Source: Singulisphaera acidiphila DSM 18658
GTDB taxonomy: Bacteria > Planctomycetota > Planctomycetia > Isosphaerales > Isosphaeraceae
Length of the DNA: 64,000 bases
Reading direction: 5' to 3'
NCBI RefSeq assembly: GCF_000242455.2
Contig: NC_019892.1
Span: forward strand, 5,528,744 to 5,592,743
The notes beneath the pieces are model-generated. The model had not been told where the DNA came from, did no database searches, and saw nothing but the letters and a program-made list of their open reading frames with translations. Shown here in pieces: positions 62,061 to 64,000 of this stretch (the first letter of the stretch is position 1; each line of letters opens with the position of its first letter). Both the position numbers and the translations under genes were made by a program.

Positions 62061-62908
62061 GATTTGCCTTCCTGTGGAGCTACGTAGGTTTCCGGCGATC
62101 GGATCGACTCGGGGTCTTTCTTCGCCTGCCGCACGAACTCATCGACGCAGGGAGGGCAACAGAACAAGTACGTCTTGCCTCCCACGATCCAAGAGCAATC
62201 CGGGTTCGCCCGCGTGTCGGTGATCGGGCAGACCCGTGCGCCCGGGGTCGGCTTGGGGTCGTGGGAGGCGTGGAATCCGACGAACTTCATCGAGGCCGTC
62301 TTCCGGTCGTTCGCGACGATGTCCGCCTCGGTGTACTTGCCGCCGGGGGTCAGGTATAAGGCCAGCTCCGCGTCATCGGCGACCTTCTCGGGCATCGCCG
62401 TCGAGGGTTCCGGCGCGGCCGTCTCGAACCCGAACCGGAGCCGCTGCCCGGCGATCCGGATGCTTGGCACGACCACGATCAAGGGCCGACCGCCCAGGCC
62501 GTCAGGGAGTTGGCCAGTGAACGCGGACGTCATCCCGGACGCGTCCCCCTCCTGGCGGTCAGGCTTGAGCTCGACCGGCCGCGATTGCATATCGCCCACG
62601 GGCCGCACGTAGGCGGTGAGCGTCTGCGACTCGACCTCCTGCACCTGCGATTCCTTCTCTCCGAGGGTGAGGAGGCGAAGTCCTCCCGCTTCCGTCAGGA
62701 TCGCCTCGACGTGGTAGTGAGCGCCGTCGAGCGGTACGATCAGGCCGCCGTGTGCCCCGGCCTTGTGCTCGTGCTTGCCGGATACCGTTGGAGGAGGTGG
62801 CGTTGCGAGGCGATCACTGCCGGTGGATGAGTCGTGGCATCCGCCACATGCCGCGAGCAGGAGGGCACTGAGGGTGCCGGTTGGCCCGAACTCAAGGAGG
62901 CGTCGCAT
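62057..62908 (-). CDS. Lipoprotein with C-terminal metal-binding (YHS/TRASH-like) domain
   Basis: The protein has 283 residues from ATG 62908 (GGAG upstream); the longer frame to 63031 is unlikely. The lipoprotein signal ends in LLLAACGG (lipobox LAAC). A His-rich stretch (GKHEHKAGAHGGLIVPLDG, then HYHVEAILTE) begins a beta-rich domain like those of secreted copper or heavy-metal partners. Residues ~225-270 hold a cysteine-rich site: ARVCPITDTRANPDCSWIVG and YLFCCPPCVDEFVRQAKKDP. The CCPPC segment resembles YHS/TRASH metal-sensing domains. It is co-translated with the permease and is probably its metal-capture partner. Confidence 0.8.
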   Translation of the reverse strand: MRRLLEFGPTGTLSALLLAACGGCHDSSTGSDRLATPPPPTVSGKHEHKAGAHGGLIVPLDGAHYHVEAILTEAGGLRLLTLGEKESQVQEVESQTLTAYVRPVGDMQSRPVELKPDRQEGDASGMTSAFTGQLPDGLGGRPLIVVVPSIRIAGQRLRFGFETAAPEPSTAMPEKVADDAELALYLTPGGKYTEADIVANDRKTASMKFVGFHASHDPKPTPGARVCPITDTRANPDCSWIVGGKTYLFCCPPCVDEFVRQAKKDPESIRSPETYVAPQEGKS

Positions 62909-63150
62909 CACGTTGGATCTCCATGCGGTTTTCGAGGGAATTAAGAATTGACATGCTGGGAATTGTGGATTGGATGGCCGTGGAGGGGGGACGGGCGCGT
63001 GCGACTCCCACGAATGACGAGGTGTCATCAAGGCCCGAACCGAGATCCACGAATTTGCAAAAGGCCCGCGTCATGGCTCGGGGAGCCATGTGCCGGTTAA
63101 CGGTCGAGACGGGTGGTCATGACGCTGAAGGGCGAGGCTTGAGCAAAGCC

Positions 63151-63354
63151 CTCAGCGAATGAGGCCGTTCGTTCGATACGGATCGCTGGGTGCCACGGGT
63201 TCCGTACTCGGACCCCGTGCGGGAATGCCTTGGCTGGGGCGCACGGGGTCCGAGTACGGAACCCGTGGCACCCCAACGTCCTTCATTTCCCGGTGAAGCC
63301 TGACCTGCCGAGACAGACACTCAGCGAATGAGGCCGTTCGTTCGAACGGATCGC
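63151..63354. repeat. 34-bp perfect hairpin flanked by ~36-bp direct repeats
   Basis: 63188-63221 and 63240-63273 are perfect complements (34 bp, 18-nt loop; core CCACGGGTTCCGTACTCGG). On either side, 63151-63186 and 63320-63354 are direct copies beginning CTCAGCGAATGAGGCCGTTC. The arrangement resembles a miniature palindromic element inserted within or beside a duplicated segment. It occupies much of the 459-base gap 62909-63367; nothing else is seen there. Confidence 0.75.
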
Positions 63355-63367
63355 GGCAGGCGCGCAA

Positions 63368-63736
63368 TCAGACGGGGAACGGTTGCGGAGGGGCGCGCGG
63401 ATCGCCGTCGGTGTGTGGGCGGTTGATCACGCTCACCGGCGCGTCGTCGCGGTGAACTTTGCGGACAGGCGACCGCAGCACAGGGCCCTGATTGGGCGTC
63501 GGGAGCTGGGTTTGGGCGAGGCAGGTGCAGAGGACGCAGGAGCCTTCGTCGTGGGGAGCCGCGAGGCCCGGCGCGGAACGATCGTCCGCGTGCGAGTCGG
63601 CGCTACCGGCGTGCTCGACGATTCGGTGGCCGCAAGCGGAGAAGGCGTGCCAACCCTGACCGGGGACCATGATCGTCGCGTAGAGCGCGATCAGGCTCCA
63701 GACCAGGGTTCGGCGAATCCCGCAACGCGAAGCCAT
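63368..63736 (-). CDS. Small membrane/secreted protein with HxxxCxxC motif (DUF2946-like)
   Basis: The protein has 122 residues. The N-terminus RRTLVWSLIALYATIMVPGQ is a signal or membrane segment. A polar middle rich in His and Asp (HAGSADSHADDRSAPG) leads to HDEGSCVLCTCLAQ, similar in layout to the H...CxxC site of DUF2946-type proteins found near copper and other metal genes. A Pro-rich tail follows. The ribosome site is weak. It lies upstream of the metal lipoprotein and permease genes on the same strand, but the repeat-filled gap makes one transcript uncertain. Confidence 0.55.
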   Translation of the reverse strand: MASRCGIRRTLVWSLIALYATIMVPGQGWHAFSACGHRIVEHAGSADSHADDRSAPGLAAPHDEGSCVLCTCLAQTQLPTPNQGPVLRSPVRKVHRDDAPVSVINRPHTDGDPRAPPQPFPV

Positions 63737-64000
63737 TCCGGCGTGTTCCCAAAGGCTGGATGAGTCGATCGGGGTTTGGCCGGGGGAGCCAGTCCCGCGC
63801 AGGCCCTATCATGATCGGCGACGAATCCTCGCGTCAAGCCGAGCGTTTTGTCCACCGGGAAAAGAAGGGGTGGGATCGCAGCCACCAACATTTCCTGCGT
63901 CGGTCCATGTCATGCCGATCCCGTCGCCTTGAGAGGTCAAAGCAGTGGAATTGCCGTGAATCCTTTCCCATCCCTGGCGGAAACCGGCCTCCTTTGGGAA

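Overview
The window looks like chromosomal DNA of a planctomycete, most likely of the Isosphaeraceae type. The composition is GC-rich. Lineage markers are two ECF sigma factors fused to a membrane segment and a large extracytoplasmic part, a DUF1559 pseudopilin-like protein paired with a small lipoprotein, an RHS giant with the planctomycete LEPR N-terminal motif, and many short dispersed palindromic repeats. No rRNA, CRISPR array or intact insertion sequence was found.

Layout. 1-4.9 kb: two tandem paralogous membrane sigma factors on the minus strand, the first cut by the window edge, with matching promoter-like boxes upstream. 5-10.3 kb: an HU-type protein, clpX, and several small unknown proteins, three with paired cysteines; a divergent intergenic region carries three copies of a 16-bp near-palindrome. 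10.6-17.3 kb: a secreted PHP-domain metallohydrolase, a small Tat-signal protein with a dodecin-like pattern, and a minus-strand glycan group (Tat-signal pyruvyltransferase, GT2, GT4). 17.3-24.7 kb: a decayed, more AT-rich accessory zone with three transposase relics, small membrane proteins and a WD40 protein whose gene lies between 65-bp inverted repeats. 24.7-32.2 kb: a 2487-residue FG-GAP/RHS protein with an AT-rich, possibly JAMM-like C-terminal tip. 33-35.1 kb: a GT1 glycosyltransferase and one unknown.

35.5-54.9 kb is the metabolic core. fdhD and a YdeP-type molybdopterin oxidoreductase come first, followed by a DUF1559/lipoprotein pair. Then comes a hydrogenase locus: hypF-hypC-hypD-hypE, a repeat-rich gap, hhyS-hhyL (group 1h [NiFe]-hydrogenase, the type linked to oxidation of atmospheric H2), a NifU-like protein, DUF5947, DUF6084, two uncharacterised proteins, a HupD-type endopeptidase, a 40-residue membrane peptide, hypA and hypB. 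Many of these genes overlap by 1-23 nt, so translational coupling is likely. All six Hyp proteins and the protease are present, but no dedicated electron-transfer subunit is seen.

55-64 kb: an HhH-GPD DNA glycosylase, five tRNA genes (Gly-GCC, Gln-TTG, Arg-GCG, Cys-GCA and an odd one with anticodon ACA), a slipin, a COG0523 metallochaperone GTPase next to a cysteine-poor L33 ribosomal protein (a zinc-sparing type of pairing), and a COG0701 permease coupled to a metal-binding lipoprotein.

Most intergenic space is filled by dispersed repeats. All functional calls come from reading motifs and gene context; no database search was run.
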